Origin: Fimbriimonadia bacterium
GTDB lineage: Bacteria > Armatimonadota > Fimbriimonadia > Fimbriimonadales > JABRVX01
Length of the DNA: 64,000 bases
Direction: 5' to 3'
NCBI GenBank assembly: GCA_039961735.1
Contig: JABRVX010000005.1
Coordinates: 1 to 64,000 of the forward strand
Below are positions 51,864-60,650 of this stretch, in pieces. Made by a program: the position numbers and the translations under genes. Position 1 is the stretch's first letter, and each line of letters starts with the position of its first letter. The notes beneath the pieces were generated by a model. The model was not told the DNA's origin and made no database searches. It was given only the letters and a program-made list of their open reading frames with translations.

Positions 51864-52340
51864 CGTGACGATCCATGCCCTGCCTTGCCGCGATTGGGGC
51901 CTAGCCGGGAGCCCCTCCTCTACTGTTTTTGCCTCCGGAGGATACTGCGGTCGCCGTCGTCATCGGCGCCGGCCTACTGCGGAGGAGGTGGAAAGAAAAC
52001 CTTCAAGGTCATCACCTCCAGAGTCATATACGGAGCGAGCGGACGGTGGGTTGCAGATCCCTTCAGTCGCAGTAGCCGGAGGCTCGTGCCTCGTAACTGA
52101 CCCATCTTCTGCGGGCGGTGAGGAATAGAGGGGCCACCTCAACGGACAAGTCTTGCCAGTAGAGGCGCACTTGCAGCGTGAGGATGGCGGAGCCACGGCA
52201 TCGCCAGAACATGCCCTGGCGCGCTCGTTGGACTTCCCCCTGGGTGTTTGTAGAGGGCGGCAGACGAAGGCGGCATCGGCTAGGAACACGACAGTGCCGA
52301 CGCAAGGGTCAGGACATCAGAACGTGGAGGTGAGAAGTGC

Positions 52341-52370
52341 AAAAGCCCCACCGCCGCACGCGGTGAGGGC
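52341..52370 (-). terminator. Rho-independent terminator of rpmG
   Basis: On the minus strand a 10-bp GC stem with one bulge and a 5-base loop is followed by TTTT, 33 bases after the rpmG stop. Confidence 0.75.
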
Positions 52371-52402
52371 AGGGGTATGGAGTCGAGACGTACGAGGGGG
52401 GG

Positions 52403-52570
52403 CTACTTCCCTTCCTTGTACAGCACGTGGCGGCGAACGACCGGATCGTACTTCTTCAGCTCCAGCTTATCCGGTGTCTTCTGCTTATTCTTCCACGTTG
52501 TGTAATAGTGTGGGCTCTCGGTGCTCTTGAGCTTAATGATCACCCGATTGCCCTTTGCCTTGCTTGCCAT
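52403..52570 (-). CDS. rpmG: 50S ribosomal protein L33
   Basis: A 55-residue protein. [39 protein letters not shown] and [15 protein letters not shown] are typical L33. It has no CxxC pairs, so it is the zinc-free form. The ATG follows GAGGAGGTGGGAGA, a strong ribosome-binding site. It stands alone, with its own terminator downstream; no secE, nusG or tRNA-Trp accompanies it here. Confidence 0.96.
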   Translation of the reverse strand: MASKAKGNRVIIKLKSTESPHYYTTWKNKQKTPDKLELKKYDPVVRRHVLYKEGK

Positions 52571-52655
52571 TCTCCCACCTCCTCACGCCGACATGCTCCC
52601 GACGCGCGGTCCATGCGGCACGGGGCCTTAGGATACCCCAGATGGCACGTTGGCC

Positions 52656-53618
52656 CTAGTCTCCGGCCTTCGAGAAGTTCAGAAGCACCATGTTCAAGTC
52701 GCCGAGGTCAACGACGCCGCTTCCGTTCAGGTCTGGGTTCGGGCCGCCGAAGCCGACCAGCACGGCATTGAGATCGGCGATCGTCACCTGGTTACTGGAA
52801 TCGGCGTCGCCACCGACCAGCGTCGCGTCCAGGCCAGTAGTGTCACCAGTGAGAGCGAGGGCCGGCAGCGCCCGCCGCAGGTAATACTGCGAGGAAAACA
52901 GGGGCGCGTAAGTCCCTGGGATGAGTGCAACCCGCTTCGACCATTCACCAGACGCATTCATAGAGAGCGCCACCTCTATTGGCGAGGGGCCAGAGAGCGA
53001 CAGCGACAGGTCCTTCTCCGTGAGCAAGCCCACATAGCCGCCGAGGGAAGCGGTGCCGCTCAGCGTCACGAAGCGCTTAGCTGGGCCACCGGTGGCGCTG
53101 AACGCGGTGACGTCTACATGGCCCCGATCGATGGTCGGAAGCCAGCAGTTGGGTGATGTGATCGTTAAGTCGCAATCAACCGTTCCGTCGCCCCAGTCCA
53201 GCAACGTGGCGTTCGCCACCCGAAGGTCCATATCCACGACCACGTTCGTCAGAACGACATCCATGATGCACTCTACAGGGCCGATCCAGAAACTGGTCCG
53301 ATAGGAGAACGGCCCGGGCAGCGGCTCGGGGGTGTACACGTGGATATTGTCACCCTCGACGAGCCCGGAGCAATTGAGGGGAAACACGCCGTCTCCGATT
53401 GCCAGCGTCACTTCGACGGGCACGTTGCCTGCCTCGTCCTGTTGGCCGAACAGAAGCGGACCCGTCTTGGTGTCGCTGTCGGATAGCGGGAAGGGCGACG
53501 TTGTGAAGGTGTACGAGATGGTGGCCTCGTAGGCCGTTCCGCTCATATCCCAGTTGGGAACAGCGAGCGTTGAAAGCGGCAGGAGCAAGAGTCCGAGGAT
53601 GCAAGGGATGGTCTTCAT
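52656..53618 (-). CDS. secreted protein with full dockerin-like tail
   Basis: 320 residues. Signal peptide KTIPCILGLLLLPLSTLA. A beta-rich body with no recognised domain ends in two EF-hand-like halves at about 258-315: GDADSSNQVTIADLNAVLVG and PDLNGSGVVDLGDLNMVLLN, which form a complete dockerin type I repeat pair. Compare the single half ending the protein at 1269-2426. GAAAGGAG precedes the ATG. It would attach to a cohesin partner if one exists; none is seen in this window. Confidence 0.78.
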   Translation of the reverse strand: MKTIPCILGLLLLPLSTLAVPNWDMSGTAYEATISYTFTTSPFPLSDSDTKTGPLLFGQQDEAGNVPVEVTLAIGDGVFPLNCSGLVEGDNIHVYTPEPLPGPFSYRTSFWIGPVECIMDVVLTNVVVDMDLRVANATLLDWGDGTVDCDLTITSPNCWLPTIDRGHVDVTAFSATGGPAKRFVTLSGTASLGGYVGLLTEKDLSLSLSGPSPIEVALSMNASGEWSKRVALIPGTYAPLFSSQYYLRRALPALALTGDTTGLDATLVGGDADSSNQVTIADLNAVLVGFGGPNPDLNGSGVVDLGDLNMVLLNFSKAGD

Positions 53619-53654
53619 GGGCAGCGTTCTCCTTTCAACCGATCGAACTCACTG

Positions 53655-53683
53655 AATCTAGCGCATATGGTTGCGGGCGTCAA
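53655..53683 (-). promoter_or_regulatory. promoter of the dockerin protein overlapping queG stop
   Basis: On the minus strand, TTGACG (53683-53678), 17 bases, TAGATT (53660-53655). The -35 overlaps the stop codon of queG, so the gene has its own promoter at the end of its upstream neighbour. Confidence 0.65.
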
Positions 53684-54627
53684 GCCCCTTTTTCGTTTCT
53701 GAGTGCGATGTGGGCGTTTCGGACGAGACCTTCGTGCTTGGAGCGCATCAGCGCGGTGCCGGCATAGCGGCGGACGAACTCTTCCTCCGTCAGCTCGGCG
53801 AGCTCGGTCAGCTTGGGCGATGGGTCCACGGACGCGGACATCTTTGGGTCGGTTGTCCTTGCTCCGCGCAGCGGGGCGTTTTCGCGCGGATGGTTGAACG
53901 GGCACACGTCTTGACACACGTCGCAGCCGAACACCCAGTCCTGCATCAGCGGCTGCAGGTCTTCTGGGATTGGGCCTCGCTTCTCGATGGTGAGGTAGCT
54001 GATGCAGCGGCGGGCATCCACCACGCCTGGGCCGACGATTGCACCGGTCGGACAGGCATCGAGGCACAGACGGCAGGTGCCACAACCGCCTTCGGCAGGC
54101 CTATCCGGCGGAAGGCTCAACGTGGTGAGAAGGCAGCCGAACAAGAAGTAGGAACCGCGCTGGGTGTTGATGATGCACGAGTTCTTCCCGAACCACCCGA
54201 TGCCCGCGAGTGCAGCGTAGTCTCGCTCCATGAGGGGCGCCGAGTCCACACAGATACGAGACTGTGCCTGGGGCTCGCGTTCGAGCAGCCATGTCGCCAC
54301 ACGACGAAGCTTGGCTCTCAAGACCTTATGGTAATCGCGGCCCCATGCGTAGGCGGCGATGCGACCCAGTCCGGGCCGGGCGGGGTGCGGGCCTCGAGCA
54401 TAGTTCATGGCAGCGACCACGATGCTCCGGACCCCCGGGAGCAGGCTCTCGGGATGCGCCCGAAGGTGCTTCTGGCGCTGCATGTACTCCATCGCGCCGT
54501 GCATGCCGGCCGCCAGCCACTCGAGATAGGTGGAGTAGTGCGGCGGCGGCGTTGCGGGCGCGATCCCGGCCAGGTCGAAGCCTTCGGCCAGTACGCGCGC
54601 CTTCAGTGCCGCCGCCAGTTCGTGCAA
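53680..54627 (-). CDS. queG: epoxyqueuosine reductase
   Basis: 315 residues. The last step of queuosine synthesis in tRNA; a cobalamin- and iron-sulfur-dependent enzyme. The N-terminal half has the cobalamin-binding region (NYARGPHPARPGLGRIAAYAW ... DYHKVLR, abridged). Two 4Fe-4S clusters are bound by CGTCRLCLDACPTGAI and CDVCQDVCPFN with an earlier ACPT-like motif. FGKNSCIIN is typical of QueG. Starts nine bases after the ppdK stop on the same strand. Confidence 0.96.
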   Translation of the reverse strand: MHELAAALKARVLAEGFDLAGIAPATPPPHYSTYLEWLAAGMHGAMEYMQRQKHLRAHPESLLPGVRSIVVAAMNYARGPHPARPGLGRIAAYAWGRDYHKVLRAKLRRVATWLLEREPQAQSRICVDSAPLMERDYAALAGIGWFGKNSCIINTQRGSYFLFGCLLTTLSLPPDRPAEGGCGTCRLCLDACPTGAIVGPGVVDARRCISYLTIEKRGPIPEDLQPLMQDWVFGCDVCQDVCPFNHPRENAPLRGARTTDPKMSASVDPSPKLTELAELTEEEFVRRYAGTALMRSKHEGLVRNAHIALRNEKGA

Positions 54628-54635
54628 CGCGCCGT

Positions 54636-57302
54636 CTATTTATCCACGGCCACCTTCACGCGGTCCCGAAGCGCAGCCTGAGCGGCGGCCAGCCTGGCGA
54701 TGGGCACGCGGAAGGGGGAACAGCTCACGTACTGCAGACCCACTCGGTGGCAGAACTCGATGGACTTCGGGTCGCCTCCATGCTCGCCGCAGATGCCCAT
54801 CTTGATGTCGGGGTTCGCCTTGGTGCCGAGGTCGTGCGCCATCTCCACCAGTTTCCCGACGCCGTTCTGGTCTAGCACGGCGAACGGGTTCTCTGGCAGA
54901 ATGCCGGTCTCGACGTATCGCTCCAGGAACTTGCCTTCTGCATCGTCCCGGCTGAAGCCGAAGGTGGTTTGCGTGAGGTCGTTGGTCCCGAAGCTGAAGA
55001 ACTGGGCGTGCTGCGCGATCTCGTCAGCGGTCAGGGCCGCGCGCGGCAGTTCGATCATGGTACCGAAGAGGTAATCCACGCGGGCGTTGTGCTGGGCCAG
55101 CACGGTCTGCGCCACGGCCTCCAGCTTGTCGCGAACCACCTTCAGCTCGTTCACATGTCCCACGAGCGGGATCATGATCTCGGGCAGCACCTCGATTCCC
55201 TCACGCTGCACCTCGATGGCGGCCTCTAGGATGGCCCGCACCTGCATCTCGACGATCTCTGGGAAGACGATAGAGAGGCGCACCCCCCGGAGACCGAGCA
55301 TCGGGTTTGCCTCACGCATCGCCTCGACCTTCGCCAGAAGTTCCTGCTTGGCCTTCAGTTCGGGGCCCCCGAGACCCCTAACCTCCATCTCGATGACTTC
55401 CCGCAAAAGGTCGTCGTGCTGAGGCAGGAACTCGTGCAGCGGCGGGTCGATCAGTCGGATGGTCACGGGCTTGCCGGCCATCGCCTTGAAGATGCCGACG
55501 AAGTCTCCGCGCTGAAATGGCAGAAGGCGATCTAGTGCCTCTCGACGCTTCTCCTCCGACTCGGCCAGGATCATCTCCTGAACGATGGGCAGGCGGTCTT
55601 CGAAGAACATGTGCTCGGTTCGGCAGAGGCCGATGCCTTCGGCCCCGAAAGAGACGGCGCGCGCGGCGTCGGTCGGGTTGTCCGCGTTGGTACGGACCCT
55701 GAGCCTGCGGAACTCGTCTGCCCAGCCGAGCAGCGTGGCTAGGTGGCCGGACACTTCCGGGGCAACCGTAGGAACCTGTCCGGCGTACACGGCTCCGGCC
55801 GAGCCATCAATCGTGATCCAGTCGCCCTCGCGGAAGAGCTTATCGCCGACCTTCAGCGTGTGAGCGCTCTCGTCAATTTCCAGCGCCTCGCAGCCGGAGA
55901 CGCAGGGGACGCCGAAGCCGCGGGCGACGACCGCGGCGTGGCTGGTCATGCCGCCCCGCTGAGTAAGGATGCCCTTTGAGACGAGCATGCCTCGGATATC
56001 GTCGGGGTTGGTCTCGGCACGAACCAGGATGAGCGGCTGCCCCTCCTTACCCAGTTCCTCGGCGCGCCTAGACTCGAACACGCAGACCCCGCTCGCGGCT
56101 CCGGGCGATGCTCCCAGCCCGGTAGCGATGGGCTTGTCGGCCGGGCCGAGTTTCGACGTGTCTATGCGCGGGTGGAGGAGTTCGTTCAGTCGGTTCGGCT
56201 CGACCCGCAGCACGGCTTCCTCGCGGGTGATGAGGCCCTCCTCCACCATTTCGACCGCGATTCGCACCGCCGCGGGACCGGTTCGCTTCCCGACGCGGCA
56301 TTGGAGCATGAAGAGGCGACCTTTCTCGATAGTGAACTCGAGGTCCATCACGTCTTTGTAGTGCCGCTCGAGCTTGCGGCCCATCGCCTCGAACTCGTTG
56401 TAGATCTCTGGCATTTTCTCCTTCAGCTCGGCGATCTTGAGGGGGGTGCGCACGCCGGCGACCACGTCTTCGCCCTGCGCGTTCATCAGGAACTCACCGT
56501 ACAGCACGTTCTCGCCAGTTGCCACGTCGCGGGTGAAGGCCACGCCGGTACCGCAGTCGTCCCCCATGTTGCCGAACACCATCGCCTGGATGTTGCATGC
56601 CGTGCCGAGGTCGTCCGGGATGCCTTCCTTCTTGCGATAGATGATCGCCCGCTCGTTGTGCCAGCTATTGAACACCGCGTTGATTGCCATTTCGAGCTGC
56701 ACCATCGGGTCGTCCGGGAAGGGCTCGCCACGGGAGCTACGCACCAACTCACGGAAGTCCTCGCAGAGGGCTCTCAGATCGGAGGCCCCCACCTCGGTGT
56801 CCAGACGCACACCGATCTTGGCCTTCAACGCGTCGAACTTGTGCTCGAACTGCTGCTTCTTGATGCCGAGCACCACGTCGCTAAACATCATGAGGAAGCG
56901 GCGGTAGGCGTCATAAAGAAACCGCTCGTCGGCGGTTTTCGCGAGGCCCTCGATGGTGGTGGGATTTAGCCCGAGGTTGAGGATCGTGTCCATCATTCCC
57001 GGCATCGAGAACTTTGATCCGGAGCGGACAGAGAGCAAGAGTGGGTTCGTCGGGTCCCCGAACTTCTTCCCGAGTTCCCGCTCCACGTCGGCGAGCGCCG
57101 TCTTGACTTCGTCCATCAATCCGTCCGGCATCCGGCCGAGCGCGAGCGTCTCGTTACAGGCTTCGGTGGTAATCGTGAAGCCCGGGGGGACCGGCATCCC
57201 AATGTTGGTCATCTCGGCGAGGTTCGCGCCCTTCCCTCCGAGGAGGTCGCGCATGGATGCATCGCCCTCTCGGAAGAGGTACACGCGCTTGGTGCTCATC
57301 AT
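54636..57302 (-). CDS. ppdK: pyruvate phosphate dikinase
   Basis: 888 residues from ATG 57302, which follows AAGGAG by five bases. It interconverts pyruvate, ATP and phosphate with phosphoenolpyruvate, AMP and pyrophosphate in the cytoplasm. Domain order: N-terminal ATP-grasp (GGKGANLAEMTNIGMPVP, MPGMMDTILNLG), central phospho-His domain with the catalytic His in GGMTSHAAVVARGFG (about 455), and C-terminal PEP/pyruvate barrel (GLCRTEHMFF, ending GICGEHGGDPKSI and SCSPFRVPIARLAAAQ). Length is standard. Upstream hairpin at 57378-57402 may attenuate read-through from mazG. Confidence 0.97.
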   Translation of the reverse strand: MMSTKRVYLFREGDASMRDLLGGKGANLAEMTNIGMPVPPGFTITTEACNETLALGRMPDGLMDEVKTALADVERELGKKFGDPTNPLLLSVRSGSKFSMPGMMDTILNLGLNPTTIEGLAKTADERFLYDAYRRFLMMFSDVVLGIKKQQFEHKFDALKAKIGVRLDTEVGASDLRALCEDFRELVRSSRGEPFPDDPMVQLEMAINAVFNSWHNERAIIYRKKEGIPDDLGTACNIQAMVFGNMGDDCGTGVAFTRDVATGENVLYGEFLMNAQGEDVVAGVRTPLKIAELKEKMPEIYNEFEAMGRKLERHYKDVMDLEFTIEKGRLFMLQCRVGKRTGPAAVRIAVEMVEEGLITREEAVLRVEPNRLNELLHPRIDTSKLGPADKPIATGLGASPGAASGVCVFESRRAEELGKEGQPLILVRAETNPDDIRGMLVSKGILTQRGGMTSHAAVVARGFGVPCVSGCEALEIDESAHTLKVGDKLFREGDWITIDGSAGAVYAGQVPTVAPEVSGHLATLLGWADEFRRLRVRTNADNPTDAARAVSFGAEGIGLCRTEHMFFEDRLPIVQEMILAESEEKRREALDRLLPFQRGDFVGIFKAMAGKPVTIRLIDPPLHEFLPQHDDLLREVIEMEVRGLGGPELKAKQELLAKVEAMREANPMLGLRGVRLSIVFPEIVEMQVRAILEAAIEVQREGIEVLPEIMIPLVGHVNELKVVRDKLEAVAQTVLAQHNARVDYLFGTMIELPRAALTADEIAQHAQFFSFGTNDLTQTTFGFSRDDAEGKFLERYVETGILPENPFAVLDQNGVGKLVEMAHDLGTKANPDIKMGICGEHGGDPKSIEFCHRVGLQYVSCSPFRVPIARLAAAQAALRDRVKVAVDK

Positions 57303-57377
57303 TCCCACTCCTTGCAGTGTTTGTGTCCGCAGGACTCGCTCGCGGGAGGCACGACGTCCGGCGGGGGGTCATTAGGG

Positions 57378-57402
57378 GACCCTCGGCGGCGAGCAGAGGG
57401 TC
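57378..57402 (-). terminator. hairpin between mazG and ppdK
   Basis: A 7-bp stem with an 11-base loop, on the minus strand, in the 108-base gap. No T-tract; it may be a terminator or processing site. Confidence 0.35.
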
Positions 57403-57410
57403 AATCGATC

Positions 57411-58892
57411 TTACCCGGTCGCCTCCTTGGCTCGGGACCAAAGTTGGTCCCATTCCTCGGCGGTCAGCGAGCGCGGGTCTCTGCCGAGCCGTCCCAACTC
57501 CGCCTCCATCCACCCGAATCGTCGGGTGAAGCGACGCAGCATGTTGCGGAGGGCATCTTCCGGCTCAAGCCCTGCCTTGCGCGCGGCGTTGGCCACGGCG
57601 AACAACAGATCACCCACCTCGTGCAGGAGCCGGTCTGAGTTAGGCGTGGCAGCCTCTCGGCGAAGCTCGTCCAGTTCTTCCTGCACCTTGTCCAACACGG
57701 AGTTGAGATCGGGCCAATCGAAGCCCAAGCGGGCGGCTCGCTTCGAGACCTCGTAGGCGCGAAGGAGCGCAGGCAACGCGTCGGGTACCCCCTCCAAGGC
57801 CGATCTCGGCGCCCCACCCTTTTCCTCGGACTTGATGCGGTCCCAGTTCTGCAGAACGTCCTCGACCCCGGCGACGTCGAGACCGCCGAAGACATGCGGA
57901 TGGCGACGCAGCAGTTTGTCGCTCTGGTTGCGAATCACGTCCTCGATATCGTAAAGGCCCTGTTCGTTATCAATCTGGGCGTGCATGAGGGCCTGGAGGA
58001 GGAAGTCGCCCAGCTCCTCACACAGCTTGTCGGGGTCCCCCGAGTCGATCGCGGCCAGTACCTCGTAGGTCTCCTCGACGAGATGCGTCTTCAGGCTTTG
58101 GTGTGTTTGTTTCAGGTCCCATGGGCATCCTCCAGGGCCGCGCAACGCCGCCACGATCTCCACCAAGCCGTAGAAGCCTGGCGAACGGGGTAAGTCCAAC
58201 GGCGGGACGAACACCGACGTGAGATGCGTGAACTCGGCATGGTCCAACTCGAAGAGAGGCACCTCCACGACCGGATACCCGTATGTGACGATGCGTACTC
58301 CGTGTTCATCCGGATAGTGCCGCATGAGAGCGAGCTTGACCGAGGAAGCTGCCTCCCTGCAGTCCACTTGGTACACGATTGTCGGGGCTCGCGGGTCGGG
58401 ACGGATTCCCTCGGGGTCGTAGGCATTGAGGGCCTGAAGGTGGTTGTCGAAAGGTTCCTGGAGCGCCTCGAGCGTGGCAGACAGGAAGTCCGCTGCGCCG
58501 ACGATCTCGACGCGGATGCCCTGCTCGCTAGCGGCGTTCAGCAACTGCCGGACGCTCCGCTCCCCGAAGAGTGGGTGGCCAGGGACCGCGTAAGCTACAT
58601 GTCCTGTCCGGCGTGCCAGGTCAATTACGCGAGAGGCGATGTTCGAGTAGACGGCCTCGAATGCGTCGGCGGATTCATACAAGTCGTCGGCTGTGCCGAA
58701 CCGGATTCCCCGAGACGACAGGGTCTCGACGCCGGGGTGCCGGCCGGTCCGAAGCAGAACGGACGATGCCGAGCGCATTGCATCGAGTGAATTCGGTGGA
58801 ATGGCCTCGGCCCCACCGGGACCGAGGCCGACCACGGCAATCATCGGGGAGACGCTTTTGGCTTTACTACTCACATGGGTGTCGCCTGCCAC
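57411..58892 (-). CDS. mazG: MazG fused to tetrapyrrole methylase-like domain (YabN type)
   Basis: 493 residues. The N-terminal 225 residues are a SAM-dependent tetrapyrrole-methylase-like domain (MIAVVGLGPGGAEAIPP, AYAVPGHPLFGERSV). The C-terminal part is nucleotide pyrophosphohydrolase MazG in two repeats: GPGGCPWDLKQTHQSLKTHL and EETYEVLAAIDSG with EELGDFLLQ (metal E-x-x-E and E-x-x-D), then a second set EELDELRRE...LLHEVGDLLFAV. It hydrolyses non-canonical NTPs. Start is GTG; an inner ATG (PMIAVVG) is possible. Confidence 0.93.
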   Translation of the reverse strand: MAGDTHVSSKAKSVSPMIAVVGLGPGGAEAIPPNSLDAMRSASSVLLRTGRHPGVETLSSRGIRFGTADDLYESADAFEAVYSNIASRVIDLARRTGHVAYAVPGHPLFGERSVRQLLNAASEQGIRVEIVGAADFLSATLEALQEPFDNHLQALNAYDPEGIRPDPRAPTIVYQVDCREAASSVKLALMRHYPDEHGVRIVTYGYPVVEVPLFELDHAEFTHLTSVFVPPLDLPRSPGFYGLVEIVAALRGPGGCPWDLKQTHQSLKTHLVEETYEVLAAIDSGDPDKLCEELGDFLLQALMHAQIDNEQGLYDIEDVIRNQSDKLLRRHPHVFGGLDVAGVEDVLQNWDRIKSEEKGGAPRSALEGVPDALPALLRAYEVSKRAARLGFDWPDLNSVLDKVQEELDELRREAATPNSDRLLHEVGDLLFAVANAARKAGLEPEDALRNMLRRFTRRFGWMEAELGRLGRDPRSLTAEEWDQLWSRAKEATG

Positions 58893-58899
58893 CCTCGAA

Positions 58900-59961
58900 C
58901 TACTGACCCCCGAGCGGTGACGAGTTGCCCCCCGGAAGCTTCGGGGTGCCTGTCTCCTTGGCTTCCTTCTCCCTTTTCTCCCGCTGCTTGATCATCTCGA
59001 GCCGTTGGGTCTTTTCACTCTTCCAAAGCCCTTCGAGCCAGCCCTCATTGATCTTGACCTTGGCGGAGTTGACAGCATCTGTGAGAATTGCCGCGTAGTC
59101 GTTGAGCGCCGAGGCCTTCTCCAACATCAGTCTGCGCCGCAGACTCCACTTGACGTCCTCGTTCGGTGCCTTGTAGCGCTTCTCGGTTTTCTCGTCTATG
59201 TAAAACTTGAGCCAGCCGTTGCCCTGTCGAATCCACGGCGTCGTTCCGAAAACACGCGTCTGCTCGATAATCGGCTGGATGTCGACCGATAGGCTCTGGA
59301 TCGGTACTGGCCCAAAGGAGCCACCACGCTCACGAGACGGGTCCTCCGACATATTCGTAGCCACGATCTGAAAGTTGACACCGCCGGCAAGTTCTTTGTC
59401 CACGGCCTGCTTGGCTGCCTCGGAGGTGACTGCAATTACCTTGCCACGCACGCGAGCCGGTTCTTCGAAGTCCTCCGGATGGAGCCGGATGTAGTCTTCG
59501 ACCTCCTTCATGGAGACCTCGACACCTTTGGTTCGCAGCTTGAACTCGTTGATTTCGTGCTTGATTGTTTCCTTCACAGCTGCTCTGGTGCGGCCCGCGG
59601 CCTTCTGTTGATCGAGGTACTGGGGCTCCTGGCGGATCAGGCGCTCGAGCATGTCGTTGACTTCCTCGTCGGTGGCAGATACGCCCTCTTTCTTCGCCAT
59701 CTGCGCCACGACTTTTTCGCCGATCATCTGCTCGAGACAGAAGTAACCGACCGGCAAGATCGGCCTTCCGAAGCGCTGTCGAACCTGGGCGAAGCTGAGG
59801 TAGTTCTCCATAGCCACTTCGCACCGACGGCTCCACTCCGCACGCGTGATGACATCGTCGTTGACAGTAGCCAGAACGTCTTCTTTCTCACACCCGACAA
59901 GGGCAACTACCCCCAAAGCGGCCACTCCAACGAGTGCTAGAGCACGGTAAGTCCCGTTCAC
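58900..59961 (-). CDS. SurA/PrsA-like PPIase lipoprotein
   Basis: 353 residues. Lipobox: LVGVAALGVVALVGC. The N-terminal helical chaperone part (EEVNDMLERLIRQEPQYLDQQ) and a parvulin-like middle (EEPARVRGKVIAVTSEAAKQAV ... SRERGGSFGPVPIQSL, abridged) follow the SurA/PrsA order. It would fold exported proteins at the membrane surface. The ATG overlaps the stop of the upstream gene (ATGA). Confidence 0.82.
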   Translation of the reverse strand: MNGTYRALALVGVAALGVVALVGCEKEDVLATVNDDVITRAEWSRRCEVAMENYLSFAQVRQRFGRPILPVGYFCLEQMIGEKVVAQMAKKEGVSATDEEVNDMLERLIRQEPQYLDQQKAAGRTRAAVKETIKHEINEFKLRTKGVEVSMKEVEDYIRLHPEDFEEPARVRGKVIAVTSEAAKQAVDKELAGGVNFQIVATNMSEDPSRERGGSFGPVPIQSLSVDIQPIIEQTRVFGTTPWIRQGNGWLKFYIDEKTEKRYKAPNEDVKWSLRRRLMLEKASALNDYAAILTDAVNSAKVKINEGWLEGLWKSEKTQRLEMIKQREKREKEAKETGTPKLPGGNSSPLGGQ

Positions 59962-60374
59962 GTATCCTCCTGTTGGCGCTCAGAGTGAGCCAGCGGGACG
60001 CCGGAGGTACTCCGCACAGCTCTCATCATTAGTTCGACCTCGCTGAGCGGTCTTCCAACACGCTCGGCAATCTCCGTTGGACTAAGTCCAGTCTCCACGA
60101 GAGCGACTGCCGTGTCTTGCCAAGGCCGTTCTCCAGCCTGCGCCTCACTCGCGGCCCCCGTGGTTCTTAGCCGAGCGTCCAATTCGCGTTTTACCCGCTC
60201 GAACTCGGCAGTCAGTTTACTCAATACCTGTTCGGCGGCGCGCTCCAGCCTCTCGATTTCGGGGGCGAGTGACGCGCTGCGAGCCTGCTCCTGAAGTCTG
60301 CGGCTGAAATGCTGGAAGGAGAACCATCCGGCAAGGAGCAAGAGCAGTTGAGCAAGTAGCAGGCACTCTCCCAT
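59958..60374 (-). CDS. membrane-anchored coiled-coil/HTH protein (DUF6115-like)
   Basis: 138 residues. One N-terminal helix (LLLAQLLLLLAGWFSF), a coiled coil (PEIERLERAAEQVLSKLTAE), and a C-terminal HTH-like motif (VALVETGLSPTEIAERVGRP). Proteins of this shape are commonly found near flagellar gene clusters. Start is ATG, seven bases before the upstream gene's end. Role unknown. Confidence 0.65.
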   Translation of the reverse strand: MGECLLLAQLLLLLAGWFSFQHFSRRLQEQARSASLAPEIERLERAAEQVLSKLTAEFERVKRELDARLRTTGAASEAQAGERPWQDTAVALVETGLSPTEIAERVGRPLSEVELMMRAVRSTSGVPLAHSERQQEDT

Positions 60375-60380
60375 GGCAAG

Positions 60381-60617
60381 TCAGGCCCGAATGTCCAGTT
60401 TGGGTTTCGCGCCTTCCACCATCTCCTCCGATTCCGGCTCCGCTTCAGGCTGAGGCGTGTCGTCCTCGCCTTCGGCAATCTCGACCACATCGCGCGGCTC
60501 TTCCTCTTCGGAATGCGCGCGATCCTGCCGACCTTCTCGGCGGTCCGCAGGTCGCACGGCGTTGGAGCCGGATGTGGGCGTTACGCGGCTGAGCGGGGCG
60601 CCGCCATCCACAGCCAT
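60381..60617 (-). CDS. small acidic, disordered protein next to fliA
   Basis: 78 residues, no hydrophobic core, Glu-rich (SEEEEPRDVVEIAEGEDD). N-terminus MAVDGGAPLSRVTPTSGSN recalls the short N-terminal of flagellar-associated peptides such as FlgM, but I cannot claim homology. 33 bases after fliA on the same strand, so co-expressed with it. It could be an anti-sigma factor or a flagellar accessory protein. Confidence 0.55.
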   Translation of the reverse strand: MAVDGGAPLSRVTPTSGSNAVRPADRREGRQDRAHSEEEEPRDVVEIAEGEDDTPQPEAEPESEEMVEGAKPKLDIRA

Positions 60618-60650
60618 GGGTCACGGCCTCCCTTAGACCTTCGGTGTGCG

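Larger units (their letters stand above)
51687..52402. other. 716-base stretch without a convincing gene
   Basis: Between prs and rpmG. Contains the prs hairpin (51839-51863) and the rpmG terminator (52341-52370). A short stretch at about 51920-51985 (plus) could encode LPPEDTAVAVVIGAGLLRRR, which looks like a PEP-CTERM tail, but lacks a start and a body, so it may be a remnant. A few open frames of 80-125 codons lack a ribosome-binding site and protein-like composition. Confidence 0.45.
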
